64,000 bases of DNA. Source: Leptospira terpstrae serovar Hualin str. LT 11-33 = ATCC 700639 (lineage in GTDB: Bacteria > Spirochaetota > Leptospiria > Leptospirales > Leptospiraceae). Positions 33,883-44,024 of the stretch are shown in pieces. A program made the translations under genes and the position numbers. A model generated the notes under the pieces. The model was not told where the DNA came from and made no database searches. It was given only the letters and a program-made list of their open reading frames with translations. The DNA is taken from the NCBI RefSeq assembly GCF_000332495.1, contig NZ_AOGW02000010.1, positions 682,001 to 746,000 on the forward strand. The letters are read 5' to 3'. Positions within the stretch are counted from its first letter, which is position 1; each line of letters begins with the position of its first letter.

Positions 33883-34484
33883 ATTCGCTTACTTCCTATT
33901 TTCCTATTTTAGTTGGTAAAAAAGAGTCTTACGTCAATTCTGTCCTGGAAGTGATACAGCTCACCTACATTTCGTTTGCGCTTCGCCTTCTCTTCCGGGA
34001 TCGACTCTATTCGGTGGCCTATGGCCTCGTCGGAGCCCTGGTTTTTACATTCTTCTTACTCGCCGTTAGGATTCACTTCCATTTATATTCTGGAGTGTCC
34101 CTTACTAGTATCGTTTCCTTTGACCAATCTCCGCAGATTCTTTTTTATTCTACAAGTTTTGCTTTGATGGCTCTATTTTTCTTCCACTGCCTCCAAGGCC
34201 TTGGTGACATTGGGGTCATGATGGCCATTGGTGGAAACCGATTGGGTTGTATTTGGCTACATTCCTTGTCCTTATTTTTCTTATTTTTACCCAGTTTCCT
34301 ACTGGCAATTATTATCAACCTAGGATACTTAAACCCACCTGCAGATTTTGGTATCTACAATGAATTAAAATCCATTTTCACTTGTTTGGTTCTCTTCATT
34401 GCCCTGGGTCTCTTGGTATCGGTTCCCACAATTGGAATCAGTTCTTACATTGATCCTTACAAATCGATCCGGAGGCAAAAATAA
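33876..34484 (+). CDS. Minimal FtsX/MacB-like ABC permease
   Basis: About four membrane helices are visible in 202 residues (about 45-67, 88-110, 128-150, 165-187). The segment [20 protein letters not shown] matches the coupling-helix motif of FtsX-domain permeases (usually EIGVxxAxGxxxxxI). The large periplasmic domain of MacB or FtsX is lacking. It overlaps the ATP-binding gene by one base (TAATG), so the two form an ABC transporter unit. Substrate unknown; lipoprotein release, cell division or peptide export are family possibilities. Confidence 0.78.
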   Translation: MPNSLTSYFPILVGKKESYVNSVLEVIQLTYISFALRLLFRDRLYSVAYGLVGALVFTFFLLAVRIHFHLYSGVSLTSIVSFDQSPQILFYSTSFALMALFFFHCLQGLGDIGVMMAIGGNRLGCIWLHSLSLFFLFLPSFLLAIIINLGYLNPPADFGIYNELKSIFTCLVLFIALGLLVSVPTIGISSYIDPYKSIRRQK

Positions 34485-35155
34485 TGTTACTCCGTGTCCA
34501 CAACCTAACCAAACGATTTGGTAAAGACGAAGCCGTAAGTTCTGTAAGTTTCGATGTAAACCAAGGGGACTATGTTGCTATCATTGGTCCTTCGGGATCG
34601 GGTAAAACAACTTTGCTTTCTATGCTCACCGGAATGCTCTCCCCCACAGAAGGAGATATTCTCTATGACCAAACCAAACTCTCACAAATTTCCAAACAGG
34701 AACTAGCTGAAATTCGAGCCCGTGACCTTGGCCTTGTTTTTCAATTTTCCGAACTTGTAGGAAACCTGACCATAAAAGAAAACATACTTTTGCCAGCACT
34801 TTTCACACGCAAATTTTCCAACGATGACTACATTCGTAAATGTGATTACTTGATCGAACATTTAAAGTTAGGTGATATTCAAAATTCACTGCCTAGAACT
34901 TTATCCGGGGGACAAATCCAAAAAGCAGCCATTGCAAGATCTCTCATCAATGACCCAGCCATCCTTTTTGCGGACGAACCGTCCGGTGACTTAGATCCTG
35001 AGAATAGTTATCTGGTCCAACTGCTTTTAAATGAATACAACAAACGAAACCACTCCATCATCCTTGTCACACATGATATGAAACTTGCGTTCGATGCCCA
35101 AACCGTTTACGAAATGAAGAACGGAAAATTTGACCAAGTCATCAAGGGAGAATGA
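34484..35155 (+). CDS. ABC transporter ATP-binding protein (LolD/FtsE/MacB type)
   Basis: The 223-residue ATPase has Walker [10 protein letters not shown] (near 38), Q-loop [16 protein letters not shown], signature [15 protein letters not shown], Walker [15 protein letters not shown] and H-loop ILVTHD. The LSGGQ and [11 protein letters not shown] context is that of the LolD/MacB/FtsE group, in agreement with the FtsX-like permease in front of it. The next gene, a ROK kinase, starts inside its stop (ATGA), giving a three-gene run. Confidence 0.94.
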   Translation: MLLRVHNLTKRFGKDEAVSSVSFDVNQGDYVAIIGPSGSGKTTLLSMLTGMLSPTEGDILYDQTKLSQISKQELAEIRARDLGLVFQFSELVGNLTIKENILLPALFTRKFSNDDYIRKCDYLIEHLKLGDIQNSLPRTLSGGQIQKAAIARSLINDPAILFADEPSGDLDPENSYLVQLLLNEYNKRNHSIILVTHDMKLAFDAQTVYEMKNGKFDQVIKGE

Positions 35156-36054
35156 GATTGCGAAATGCCATCGGAGTGGATATCGGTGGAGGGAGTATCC
35201 GTGCGAGCCTCTTTGCCGAAAGTGGTAAAGAACTTGACTCAACTCTTTCCCCCACTCCTGAACATTTAGACAATGAAAGTTTTTTAAAGATTCTGAAAGA
35301 GACCATTTGCCCCCTCACAAAAGATGCCATGGGGATTGGAGTAGGTTCCCCAGGTCCTTTAGACAATGAACGAGGGATAATGATTGCCAGTGCCAATATG
35401 CAAGGGCTAAAAAACCTACCCATCAAAGATGAATTAAAAAAAGAATTTTCCCTACCCGTTTGGTATGAAAATGATGCCAACTGCGCTGCCTTAGGGGAAG
35501 CTTATTTTGGATTTTATAAAGACACAAAGTCTCAACTCATCATCACCTTAGGAACAGGAGTTGGTGGTGGTTTTGTAGACCGAGGAATTTTGTATTCCGG
35601 ATACCTTGGCAATGGAATTGAAATTGGACACACTACTTCAGTCATTGGGGGAGCCTTGTGCGGGTGTGGAGTACATGGTTGTGTGGAAAGTTATTTTTCG
35701 ACTCGGGGTTTTCTTGGTCGATATGCAGAAAAGGCAAACAAAGATTTAGACAACGCCGAAACTTTCTTTCAATTAGTAAAAGAAAAGGATCCAATCGCTA
35801 CTGAAATTTTAAGTTTCGGAACCCTGGCTCTTGCCCATGCCATAAGAAATGCAGTTCATCTCTTAAACCCAGAAGTTGTTGTCTTTGTTGGGGGAATCAC
35901 AAAATCCTATGACTTATTTGGCAAAAACTTAGAATCAGAAATCAGATCTACCATCTTCCCTGTGTTAAATGATATGTTAAAAATTGGTGTTGGTGGAAGT
36001 TTATCTGGAGCCTTAGGTGCTGCCTCACTTGTATTTTCTAAGGAGAAACTATAG
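35152..36054 (+). CDS. ROK-family sugar kinase (glucokinase-like)
   Basis: ROK kinases phosphorylate hexoses or amino sugars. The 300 residues show the ATP-binding start [16 protein letters not shown], the substrate region [16 protein letters not shown] and [18 protein letters not shown]. The zinc motif [12 protein letters not shown] (CxCGxxGCxE) is complete. There is no N-terminal DNA-binding domain, so it is an enzyme and not a repressor. It is coupled to the ABC gene by ATGA overlap, and a HIT gene follows two bases after its stop. Glucose is the likeliest substrate, but it cannot be proved here. Confidence 0.92.
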   Translation: MRLRNAIGVDIGGGSIRASLFAESGKELDSTLSPTPEHLDNESFLKILKETICPLTKDAMGIGVGSPGPLDNERGIMIASANMQGLKNLPIKDELKKEFSLPVWYENDANCAALGEAYFGFYKDTKSQLIITLGTGVGGGFVDRGILYSGYLGNGIEIGHTTSVIGGALCGCGVHGCVESYFSTRGFLGRYAEKANKDLDNAETFFQLVKEKDPIATEILSFGTLALAHAIRNAVHLLNPEVVVFVGGITKSYDLFGKNLESEIRSTIFPVLNDMLKIGVGGSLSGALGAASLVFSKEKL

Positions 36055-36055
36055 T

Positions 36056-36400
36056 ATGGAAAATTGTCTTTTCTGCAAAATTGCGAGTGGAGAAATCCAA
36101 AGCAAAAAAGAATATGAATCTGAAAACATATTAGTATTTCATGATATCACACCCCAAGCACCCTTTCATGTTCTTATCATTCCCAAAGTCCATATTTCGA
36201 GTATGAACCAAATTGGAGATTTAGATCCAGAAATCCTCAAGGAAATTTTCCATATCATTCCCAAATTGGCGGAACAAAATGGAATTTCTGAAAAAGGATA
36301 TAGGTTAGTCAATAACTGTGGGAATTTTGGCGGACAAACAGTAAACCACATCCACTTTCACCTGCTAGGTGGTCGCCATATGAAGTGGCCACCGGGTTAA
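36056..36400 (+). CDS. HIT-family nucleotide hydrolase (HINT-like)
   Basis: This is the second HIT protein of the window. The start at ATG 36056 has AAGGAG 10 bases upstream. The product of 114 residues begins MENCLFCKIASGEIQSKKEY, the HINT signature with a CxxC pair. It continues VFHDITPQAPFHVLIIPKVH and ends with the triad HIHFHLLGGRHMKWPPG. Family members hydrolyse AMP-lysine-type phosphoramidates. It is shorter and much closer to canonical HINT than the HIT gene at 10753. Confidence 0.95.
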   Translation: MENCLFCKIASGEIQSKKEYESENILVFHDITPQAPFHVLIIPKVHISSMNQIGDLDPEILKEIFHIIPKLAEQNGISEKGYRLVNNCGNFGGQTVNHIHFHLLGGRHMKWPPG

Positions 36401-36410
36401 AAAGGAAAAT

Positions 36411-37379
36411 ATGAGAAAGTTAATATTTGGAATTTTTGTTTCAGGAGTTGCGATTTATTTCCTCTCCAAAAACTTTGATATCACTGAATTTGAACGGTTA
36501 GAAGGAAAAATCAATTGGTGGATTTTCCCTTTACTTTTCCTTTCCAACCTTTGGGCATTTGTTCCCTTTTCCATTCGATGGTATTACCTTTTAGAAAAGA
36601 AGATTAGTTTTGCACAGGCCTTTACCACAGCCATTATTGGAGTGGGACTCAATATGGTGCTTCCTGCAAGAGGCGGAGATTTGGTGCGACTAATCATGAA
36701 CAAAAGAGATACAGAACTTCCCTTAACTCATCTCCTGAGTCGAATTTTTTTAGAGAAAGTAATGGATTTAGGTTCTGTTGTTGTCATTGGTGCCACTGCT
36801 CTTTTTTATATGGGACTTGGACAATCCAAAAACTTAAGCCTCCTTCTCCTCTCCACACTTGTAATTGTTGGGATGATTGTGGGCCTCACACTGGTTCGGT
36901 ATTTTTTAGAACCATTACGCAAACTTACCAAAAAACTATTTGGAATCATCGGTAAACATAGTCTATACGAAGATAAGTTAGACCACCATTTAGTTGAATT
37001 TTCCTCCTTTTTACAAGGAGACAAATTATTGAGACCTGTCCTCTACTCCATTCCCACTTGGGTTTTGGGTTATGCAGTTTCCTATTCTCTTGCAGGGATT
37101 CTCATAGGAATGCCACTTACTTTTCCTGAGGCACTACTTTTTATGTTTCTTGGGGGTATGGGTGTGGCAATTCCTTCGGCTCCATCAGGAATTGGAGTTT
37201 TCCACGCAGCAATCATTTCCGGTTTTATCATTTTGGGGAGAGATCCAGGCGAAGGTCTGGTTTATGCTACCGTTGTCCACCTAACGCAATTTATCATCAC
37301 AACAAGTTTGGCACTCGTAGCTTATTTGTATTGGAGATGGACCCATGGGAAAAAAATAGAAAACAAAAACTTTTTCTAA
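36411..37379 (+). CDS. Lysylphosphatidylglycerol synthase TM-region family (UPF0104) protein
   Basis: The 322-residue integral membrane protein has about eight helices and the UPF0104/AglD hallmarks. These are RWYYLLEKKISFAQAF, then GVGLNMVLPARGGDLVRLIM, RIFLEKVMDLGS and, near the C terminus, GGMGVAIPSAPSGIGVFHAA. In this superfamily the membrane part is often a flippase-like module. The aminoacyl-transferase domain of true MprF is absent. The start is 10 bases after the HIT stop. Function unknown; membrane lipid modification or flipping is inferred. Confidence 0.88.
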   Translation: MRKLIFGIFVSGVAIYFLSKNFDITEFERLEGKINWWIFPLLFLSNLWAFVPFSIRWYYLLEKKISFAQAFTTAIIGVGLNMVLPARGGDLVRLIMNKRDTELPLTHLLSRIFLEKVMDLGSVVVIGATALFYMGLGQSKNLSLLLLSTLVIVGMIVGLTLVRYFLEPLRKLTKKLFGIIGKHSLYEDKLDHHLVEFSSFLQGDKLLRPVLYSIPTWVLGYAVSYSLAGILIGMPLTFPEALLFMFLGGMGVAIPSAPSGIGVFHAAIISGFIILGRDPGEGLVYATVVHLTQFIITTSLALVAYLYWRWTHGKKIENKNFF

Positions 37380-37411
37380 ACATTCTCCCTAAGAAAACTC
37401 TCTAATTGAGG

Positions 37412-38032
37412 ATGAGACAGTTCATACAAATCCCAATACAGAACATTGTAAGATTTGTTTTGGTGGGAATTTTATTCGGCTGCTCTTCACCAACTTTCGA
37501 ACCGTCAAAAAGCAGGTCTGCAGAAGAAAACCTATTCTTTACCTTGCTAGTAACTGGTTTGGTTACTTATCAATCCACTTCCGTTTTTGATTCTTATGCA
37601 GAAAAAAATCTAGATTGGAGTCGATTTCTCGGAACTTGGATTGAGATTCAACGTATTGATAATAGTTTCCAATCGGGTTTACGAGAGGTATCAGCAGAAT
37701 ATTCTTTATCCAATGACGGTTCAATTCGTGTATTCAACAGAGGAGTCGATCTAACAGGGAATCGGAACCAAATAGAAGGAAAGGCGTTACTAGTTCACCC
37801 AGATGTTGGAAAATTAAAAGTGAGTTTTTTCTTTCCGTTTTTCTTCGGGGATTACTTGGTTTTAAAGATCGATCGGATCAATTATTCCACAGCATTAATT
37901 GGTGGACCTGATCCGAATTTTCTTTGGGTATTTTCTAAAACAAATTCCATACCAAGTGAAGTAGAATCTGATTATATTGAATATGCAAAAACGATCGGAT
38001 ATTCCACCGATCGCTTACAATCATTTCGCTGA
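37412..38032 (+). CDS. Bacterial lipocalin-like lipoprotein
   Basis: An outer-membrane lipocalin (Blc type) is likely. The ATG at 37412, preceded by GAGG, is preferred over a TTG at 37406. The signal ends in LVGILFGC (lipobox Cys near 24). The lipocalin core shows FLGTWIEIQRIDNSFQSGL (the GxW motif region), EYSLSNDGSIRVFNRG and a later FFGDYLVLKID, with ALIGGPDPNFLWVFSKT near the C terminus, all diagnostic of Blc. An insertion between the lipobox and the barrel (about 25-65) is longer than in E. coli Blc. Such proteins bind fatty acids or lysophospholipids. Confidence 0.9.
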   Translation: MRQFIQIPIQNIVRFVLVGILFGCSSPTFEPSKSRSAEENLFFTLLVTGLVTYQSTSVFDSYAEKNLDWSRFLGTWIEIQRIDNSFQSGLREVSAEYSLSNDGSIRVFNRGVDLTGNRNQIEGKALLVHPDVGKLKVSFFFPFFFGDYLVLKIDRINYSTALIGGPDPNFLWVFSKTNSIPSEVESDYIEYAKTIGYSTDRLQSFR

Positions 38033-38033
38033 A

Positions 38034-38495
38034 CTAACTTAATGCTTTGATTACATCCTCGGGAGCTTGCACCAGTTCCACAAGCACACCTTCACTACAA
38101 AGCGGAAACTCTTCATTCCCTTTAGGGTGAATGAAACAAACGTTATACCCAGCAGCTCCCTTTCTAATCCCACCTGGAGTAAACCGGACTCCTTGTTTGG
38201 TTAGATACTCAACACATTCCTCCAACTTGTCGATCCAAAGGCCGATGTGATTGAGTTTCGGATCATGCACTTTGGGACTTTTGTTTGGATCAATGGGTTG
38301 CATTAAATCTATTTCAACTTTAAAGGGACCATTGCCCATGGACAAAATGTCCTCATCCACGTTTTCTTTTTCACTTTTGTAATCAGATACTTTTGTGAGA
38401 CCCATTACCTCTACCCAAAACTTGGATAACTTTTCTTTGGACTCACCACCTATTGCAACTTGTTGGATACCTAAAACTTTGAAGGGACGGGACAT
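38034..38495 (-). CDS. VOC (glyoxalase/dioxygenase-fold) family protein
   Basis: The 153 residues contain two betaalphabetabetabeta units. [20 protein letters not shown] begins the first and [19 protein letters not shown] the second, with a metal-type Glu in the final strand [11 protein letters not shown]. Spacing resembles methylmalonyl-CoA epimerase and lactoylglutathione lyase relatives. The usual first metal-ligand His is not evident in QVAIGG, so the reaction cannot be named. It is a stand-alone gene, convergent with the lipocalin. Confidence 0.85.
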   Translation of the reverse strand: MSRPFKVLGIQQVAIGGESKEKLSKFWVEVMGLTKVSDYKSEKENVDEDILSMGNGPFKVEIDLMQPIDPNKSPKVHDPKLNHIGLWIDKLEECVEYLTKQGVRFTPGGIRKGAAGYNVCFIHPKGNEEFPLCSEGVLVELVQAPEDVIKALS

Positions 38496-38804
38496 GAATT
38501 ACCTCTTTTATTGCATTCTGCAAAAATATAATTTCTACCTGCACCACTTTCTCCATCGGTCATTCTGCGGAAAATTATTTTTCTAATCGGATTGCCGTAT
38601 TTCGGGGCAGGCCGATCCTATCATTCCAAACGATGGATTCTATTTACTGGTATCTACCCTTGGTTTGTTCCCATGTGAACGGCGACTCTGGGGTCTAAAC
38701 AAATTCTTGTCTTCGGGCCTACGTCCGCCGTAATCCTATGCAAAATATTATTAGTATCATATATTCCTTGCTTATGATTCGAGTTAGCTTACAATGAAAT
38801 TTGT
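38496..38804. other. Intergenic region with a GC-richer core
   Basis: I find no credible gene. The central part (about 38600-38745) is GC-richer than its flanks, with segments such as CGGGGCAGGCCGATCC and GGGCCTACGTCCGCCG. It resembles dispersed Leptospira extragenic sequence more than coding DNA. The last ~50 bases should hold the promoter of the DUF1232 gene. Confidence 0.4.
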
Positions 38805-39122
38805 ATGGATGAAAATGATAAACTCAATTACATCAAAACCAATTTTTGGAAAAAAATTAAGGAAACAGGCAAAAAAATTCCCTTCATAAAAGATGTCATT
38901 GCAATGTATTATTGCCTACTCAATGAAAATACATCTTTATCGGCGAAAGCATCTATCGTTTTGGCCTTACTATATTTTATCTCTCCCGTTGATGCCATCC
39001 CCGATATCATTTTGGCATTAGGATATACAGATGATGCAGGTGTGATTGCGACAACCTTACTCATCATCAAATCTCAATTAAAACCAGAACACTATGCAAA
39101 GGCTAGCGAGTCTCTACTTTAA
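38805..39122 (+). CDS. YkvA/DUF1232 family membrane protein
   Basis: The 105-residue protein has the DUF1232 core: LSAKASIVLALLYFISPVDA then IPDIILALGYTDDAGVIATT. This is a hydrophobic hairpin with the invariant SPVDxIPD. A basic N-terminal region precedes it. The family is membrane-associated and of unknown role. It is monocistronic by position. Confidence 0.92.
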   Translation: MDENDKLNYIKTNFWKKIKETGKKIPFIKDVIAMYYCLLNENTSLSAKASIVLALLYFISPVDAIPDIILALGYTDDAGVIATTLLIIKSQLKPEHYAKASESLL

Positions 39123-39216
39123 TTTAAACGAAATAAAACATAAGAAAAGAAGATTTCAAATTGAATAGTAAATATAACAATCTAAACCTTCTATTTCCAA
39201 AACGGAAGACAAGATT

Positions 39217-40677
39217 CTAACGATAGAATTTAAAAAGTGAATAAGTATCTTTAATATTCACTCTACTCTTTTTTAAAACATAAATGGGGATTTCACTTTC
39301 CATCGTGTATTGCCTTGAATAAGTTCCAATTAACTGCTTTTCCTGAAAAAAAGGTTCCAAAATTTTTGCTGTTTCTTCGCTAGTAACCACAAGATGTTTC
39401 GGGTTTATTTTAAGTTCCTCTAACCAAAGATAGTAATTATTATGCCCACTAATCACAGGAATTCGTATTTTATAAAATTCCAAACTACCTGCTTGACCAT
39501 AAAAATTTCCGACAATGGCTGTTTCTTTCAATTCCTCTTGTGACAAAGAAAGCAATGATTTATCTACTTGAAAATAGAATTCTTGCCAATCGAGTCGATC
39601 AGCAAACCACTGAGGAAGCAGAGTTCGATTCCCGGCCTCTATTTTCGGAACTACTCCTAAAATATCGACATATCTAGAAAGAAGTGGCAGTGGTAGAATT
39701 GGGAGTCCTACCGGAGATAAGACTATACCAACAATTAGAATTAAACTTAATAAAACCTTTTTCCAAAGGTCTGACAAAATGAATGCACTCCCCCCAGCAA
39801 AAAGAATAGGATAGAAAGAAGCTATTCGATCAGGTCTGGATGACTTGAAAAACAGAAATAAACCTAACAATAATAAGTAGGCAATTCCTAAATATCGAAA
39901 TTCTTTATTTTTCAAAAAGAAATAAATTCCGCATATCCATAAAGGCAATGTGGCTGGATTCACTGAAAGGATTTGATCAAATATAATTTGAAACAAACTC
40001 AAATTAATATTTTTCATTTTATAAGCATTTTTATAAAACTCCAACGATGGGAATTCATAATGGTATTGCCATATCAAATTAGGTAAAACAATTACGACTG
40101 CAATTACCGCACCCAGATAGAAAAAACGATTTTTATAAACTGATTTAAAATGTATCCAAACATAAGGAATCAAAACTGCCAATACATACAAAACAAAAGT
40201 ATGTTTGTTCATCACCCCAAGGCCAATGACCACTCCTAAACTCATCCAATGTTTTGGAGAATCCTTCAACTGAATAGAAATTGTAACGAGCAATACAACA
40301 AAGAAAACTTCGATTGCATTCATAGAATAAAACCCAAAGATTACTTGTAAAACAGGCATAGTCATTGTTGCAAAACAAGGTAAAACAATCGCAAACCTCT
40401 GACTCGAAAATCTCTGCGTAAGATTCCCGACAAGGAAAACGGAAAAACCAGCGAATACTGCAGGAATAAATCTCAAAAACAGGATAGAATTTCCATCTAT
40501 GCGAAATAAACTTAAAAGAAAAATCGAAAATGGTGGTTGGTCTACATAACCCCAGGACAATCTTTTGGAACAGGCTAAGTAATAATACTCATCGACAAAG
40601 ATTCCATAACCACCTGTTGTATTGATAATTGTTAGGATTATGAAATAGAAAATTCCGAAGAATATGGGTAATGACAT
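39217..40677 (-). CDS. GT39-like integral membrane glycosyltransferase
   Basis: The 486-residue protein has about ten to twelve membrane helices. The first extracytoplasmic loop carries the acidic motif GIFVDEYYYLACSKRLSWGY (DE pair), then DQPPFSIFLLSLFR. This is the arrangement of ArnT/PMT-type (GT39/GT83) enzymes, which transfer a sugar from polyprenyl-phosphate. A C-terminal soluble region (about 370-486) follows. The acceptor may be lipid A, protein or another envelope glycan; nothing nearby settles it. Confidence 0.87.
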   Translation of the reverse strand: MSLPIFFGIFYFIILTIINTTGGYGIFVDEYYYLACSKRLSWGYVDQPPFSIFLLSLFRIDGNSILFLRFIPAVFAGFSVFLVGNLTQRFSSQRFAIVLPCFATMTMPVLQVIFGFYSMNAIEVFFVVLLVTISIQLKDSPKHWMSLGVVIGLGVMNKHTFVLYVLAVLIPYVWIHFKSVYKNRFFYLGAVIAVVIVLPNLIWQYHYEFPSLEFYKNAYKMKNINLSLFQIIFDQILSVNPATLPLWICGIYFFLKNKEFRYLGIAYLLLLGLFLFFKSSRPDRIASFYPILFAGGSAFILSDLWKKVLLSLILIVGIVLSPVGLPILPLPLLSRYVDILGVVPKIEAGNRTLLPQWFADRLDWQEFYFQVDKSLLSLSQEELKETAIVGNFYGQAGSLEFYKIRIPVISGHNNYYLWLEELKINPKHLVVTSEETAKILEPFFQEKQLIGTYSRQYTMESEIPIYVLKKSRVNIKDTYSLFKFYR

Positions 40678-40786
40678 TACTATGGTTTATCACAAAATCA
40701 AAAGCAATGTCACTACAAATTAAATAAATCCAATGACTTCCTTGGAAAAAACTAATTTCTAAAATAGAAATTGGATTCACCGCTCC

Positions 40787-40824
40787 AAAAAGTATTCGTT
40801 CCATTTCAGAAACGAATACTTTTT
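40787..40824 (-). terminator. Strong intrinsic terminator after the RND gene
   Basis: A perfect 14-bp stem forms from AAAAAGTATTCGTT (40787-40800) and AACGAATACTTTTT (40811-40824) around a 10-base loop. Read on the minus strand it is followed by a T-rich tract and lies directly after the RND pump stop at 40829. The A/T-flanked stem can also work in the other direction. Confidence 0.85.
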
Positions 40825-40828
40825 GTTA

Positions 40829-43800
40829 CTATTTTTTACTTAAATTTTTAAAGGAAATCTTTGATACGATATGTTTAAAATCCTCTTTGATTCTATACAA
40901 GACCGGAACAAAAACTAAAGTCACACCCGTTGCAAAAAACAACCCCCAACCAAATGCTAAGGATAGCGGCTGTACAAATGGATCCAAGGTAGGAATTCCA
41001 TACGCACTAGGAACAAGGCCAATCACAGTACTGATCGTTGTTAAAAAAATGGGTCGCAATCGTATGGCACCACCATTGATGATGGCCTCTTCAATGGACA
41101 TCCCTTGCATTCTTAATTCTTCAATAAAAGTAATCAGAATCAATGTGTTAGCAACAATCGATCCACTCAGGGCCACAATTGCAAGTGTACTCATAAAACT
41201 GAGTGGCATCCCGTGGGTCATAAGCGCAAAAAGAACACCTACAATTCCAAAGGGAATGGAACCTATGATTACTGTTGTGGTTCCCACGGAGTTGAAATAA
41301 ACGATAAAAATTCCAAAAATTACCGCAACCGCAAGCAACATAGAAATTCCTAAATCACGAAACGACTTACCAGCATCTTCTTGTTCTCCGCCAAAGATCA
41401 CCGAATAAGCGTTTGCTGCATACTTATCTACATTCACTAGATTCTTTAGTTGTCTGTTTACAAAAAGAGATGTTGTTTTCTCCGTATCTACAGAAGCTTC
41501 TAGTCTAACCACTCGTTGTAAATCTTGACGGTTGATCATGGAATAGTCACGATCCTTTTCAAAGTATGCTACTTGATTTAAAGGAATGAGCCTTCGGTTT
41601 CTGTTTTCCACTTTTACTAAATTCAGACTAGAGACTGAATGTCTTTCTGCTTCAGGAAAACGAACGAGGATATTGATTTTATCTTCCCCTTTACTGATAG
41701 TCGATGCTACTTCCCCGTTAAAGGCTGTGCGAACTGAGCGGGCAATGTCCCTTGCACTCACATCGGTCCTTCCTGCAATTTCATCTTTGACAAAAAATCT
41801 GTATTCTTCTTTACCCAGTTCTAAATCAATTCGAATGTCTGAAACTCCGTCCATTTTTTTTAGCTCTTTTATATAAAGATCTGCAATCTCTTGAATTACA
41901 CCGAAGTCAGCTCCGCGAATTTCTAAACTCACTGGTTTTCCTACTGGAGGTCCTTTGATCCGAGCATTTACATCGTAAATCATTTCCCTCGGGAAATTAC
42001 CTGATACTTTATTTTCTGCGATATATTCCCGAATTTTTTTCACAAGAACTCTTGCATCTTCCCATTCTTTTCTGTCAGCTGCTGTCACAAGCTTCATTGT
42101 TAGATGAGAGCGATGTACCTCTAACCCTGGTTTTGGATCAGTAATTGGATTTTCATGTATCCCAATTCGGCTACGGAGATGAACAAAATCTTTACCTGCC
42201 ATTTTGGTCACAACAGGTTCCATTTTTTCAATGATTTCGAGATTCTTCTGGAGAGTGGTTCCGATGGGCATCCAAACCTTGATTTCGATGTCCTCTTCGC
42301 TTCCCGAAGGAAACATAACAAAAGGTAAAAACCTTCCTGCAAGGAACAAAGTAAAGAAAAAGATAAATGTAAATATCGAAAGAACAAAAACCCTATGTTT
42401 TAATGCAAAAGTCATTGTACGTTTGTATCCAGAGATTACATACCCAAATGCGCCTTCTTTCTCTTCTATAGATTCATTTTTTTTGATCTTGCCTTGGTAT
42501 GTTTTTGGCAAAAATTTATTTAACCAGTTTGGTAAAAACACAAGAGCAAACAAAAGAGAACTAGCAAGCGTTACAAGAACCACCGCAGGAATTCCCAAAA
42601 TAAACTTTCCAATCACACCACTCATAAACAAAAGTGGGAAAAAAGCAGCTGATATCACTAGAAATGAAACAAGTAGAGGAACTAATACATCTTTAAAGGT
42701 CTGTAAGATAGCATCGCGCCTATCCATTCCCTCTTGCATCAAACGATAGGTATTTTCTGCCACTACAATGGAATTATCCACCATCATACCAAGAACCATG
42801 ACCATTCCAAAAATAGTAATGGTATTAATGGTAAATCCAAATTGTTTTAAAAAGATAAAAGAAATAAGAAAGATAAATATGATAGCAACGCTAATCATAA
42901 TACTCAATCTCATACCCAAAATAAAAATAAGAGAAAGTAATACGAGAACAAGACCCGTTTCGAAGTTTAAAATTAAATCACCAAGTTGACGACGAACATC
43001 TCGACTTTTATCATCGTAAATTTTTGTTTCAATTTCTGGAAAATTTCCTTCCATGGAAGAAACTAAAGTTTTAACGGTATCTGCAGTTGTTATAATATCA
43101 GCTTGGTCGGTTTTCCAAACTCTTAAAATAATACTATTTTTTCCGTTTAACTTTTCATAGGTTTTCTCTTCTTCAAAACCATCAACTACCTTTGCGACGT
43201 CTTTTAAAATGGTAGCAAAACCTAATTCATTCCCTAACATCGGAACAGAAAGCATGTCTTTTGCTTCTTCAAAGTCACCTCTAGTCCGAAGTAGGTATTC
43301 AGTTCCATTTACTTTTAATCTTCCAGAAGGAATGTTTATATTTCGGGAACCGAGGGCATTCAGGACAGTATTGAGTCCAACTTCCTTTGCATTTAGGCTT
43401 TTAGGATTGACTTCCACAAGAAACTCACGGTTTCTATAACCAATTTTTTCGATTTCGGCGATTTCTTTGATTTGGAAAAAACGATCTTCAAATGCTTTGG
43501 CTGTGTCACGTAACTTTCGATAGTCGCCTATTGCATCCTTTGAATCTGCTTTTAAGGAAAGTGCAAGACTAATGACTTCTTGTTTTTCCGTTGTAATTTC
43601 TCTTACCTTCGGTTTTTGTGCATTGTCAGGAAGGCGAACGGAATCTACTGCGTCTTTGATATCATCGAGTACTTTTTTTGTATTTTTGGTCCCTTCAACA
43701 ATGAAGACCATAATAACACTGACGTTTTCTAAGTTATAACTTCGAATTTTATCAATTTTTGCAACGGCACGTAATTTTTTTTCAATGGGAATCGCAACAA

Positions 43801-43987
43801 GCCTTTCAATCTCTTCCGGAGTGGCACCAGGAAGTGGTGCTTCAATGACAATTTTATCTAGAGCCACATTGGGAAACGCTTCCCTATGCATAGAAAGTAA
43901 ACGTGAAAGTCCAATCAAAACAAATAGGACTAAAATGAACTGAATGATAAGTGTTTTATCGGTAATGAATTTTGCAATGTTCTGCAT
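40829..43987 (-). CDS. RND-family efflux transporter, inner-membrane pump
   Basis: This proton-driven pump has 1052 residues in two repeated halves. The first membrane helix follows TDKTLIIQFILVLFVLIG. The porter domain includes APLPGATPEEIERLVAIPIEKKL. The central helices include MVMVLGMMVDNSIVVAENTYRLM, where the pair of Asp residues expected in TM4 of proton-coupled pumps appears as MVDN with a single Asp. The second half includes GIPTLDPFVQPLSLAFGWGL. No membrane-fusion or outer-membrane partner gene is in the window. It sits alone behind an operator-like site, so it probably borrows partners or acts singly. Substrate unknown. Confidence 0.93.
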   Translation of the reverse strand: MQNIAKFITDKTLIIQFILVLFVLIGLSRLLSMHREAFPNVALDKIVIEAPLPGATPEEIERLVAIPIEKKLRAVAKIDKIRSYNLENVSVIMVFIVEGTKNTKKVLDDIKDAVDSVRLPDNAQKPKVREITTEKQEVISLALSLKADSKDAIGDYRKLRDTAKAFEDRFFQIKEIAEIEKIGYRNREFLVEVNPKSLNAKEVGLNTVLNALGSRNINIPSGRLKVNGTEYLLRTRGDFEEAKDMLSVPMLGNELGFATILKDVAKVVDGFEEEKTYEKLNGKNSIILRVWKTDQADIITTADTVKTLVSSMEGNFPEIETKIYDDKSRDVRRQLGDLILNFETGLVLVLLSLIFILGMRLSIMISVAIIFIFLISFIFLKQFGFTINTITIFGMVMVLGMMVDNSIVVAENTYRLMQEGMDRRDAILQTFKDVLVPLLVSFLVISAAFFPLLFMSGVIGKFILGIPAVVLVTLASSLLFALVFLPNWLNKFLPKTYQGKIKKNESIEEKEGAFGYVISGYKRTMTFALKHRVFVLSIFTFIFFFTLFLAGRFLPFVMFPSGSEEDIEIKVWMPIGTTLQKNLEIIEKMEPVVTKMAGKDFVHLRSRIGIHENPITDPKPGLEVHRSHLTMKLVTAADRKEWEDARVLVKKIREYIAENKVSGNFPREMIYDVNARIKGPPVGKPVSLEIRGADFGVIQEIADLYIKELKKMDGVSDIRIDLELGKEEYRFFVKDEIAGRTDVSARDIARSVRTAFNGEVASTISKGEDKINILVRFPEAERHSVSSLNLVKVENRNRRLIPLNQVAYFEKDRDYSMINRQDLQRVVRLEASVDTEKTTSLFVNRQLKNLVNVDKYAANAYSVIFGGEQEDAGKSFRDLGISMLLAVAVIFGIFIVYFNSVGTTTVIIGSIPFGIVGVLFALMTHGMPLSFMSTLAIVALSGSIVANTLILITFIEELRMQGMSIEEAIINGGAIRLRPIFLTTISTVIGLVPSAYGIPTLDPFVQPLSLAFGWGLFFATGVTLVFVPVLYRIKEDFKHIVSKISFKNLSKK

Positions 43988-44024
43988 TCGTTACTTCCCA
44001 AAAATTAAAATACAAACAAAAAAG

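Noticed and set aside
41586..42749. Plus-strand frames of 96 and 181 codons opposite the RND gene
   Set aside because: They are antisense shadows of a strongly conserved pump gene, with no independent motif or start signal.
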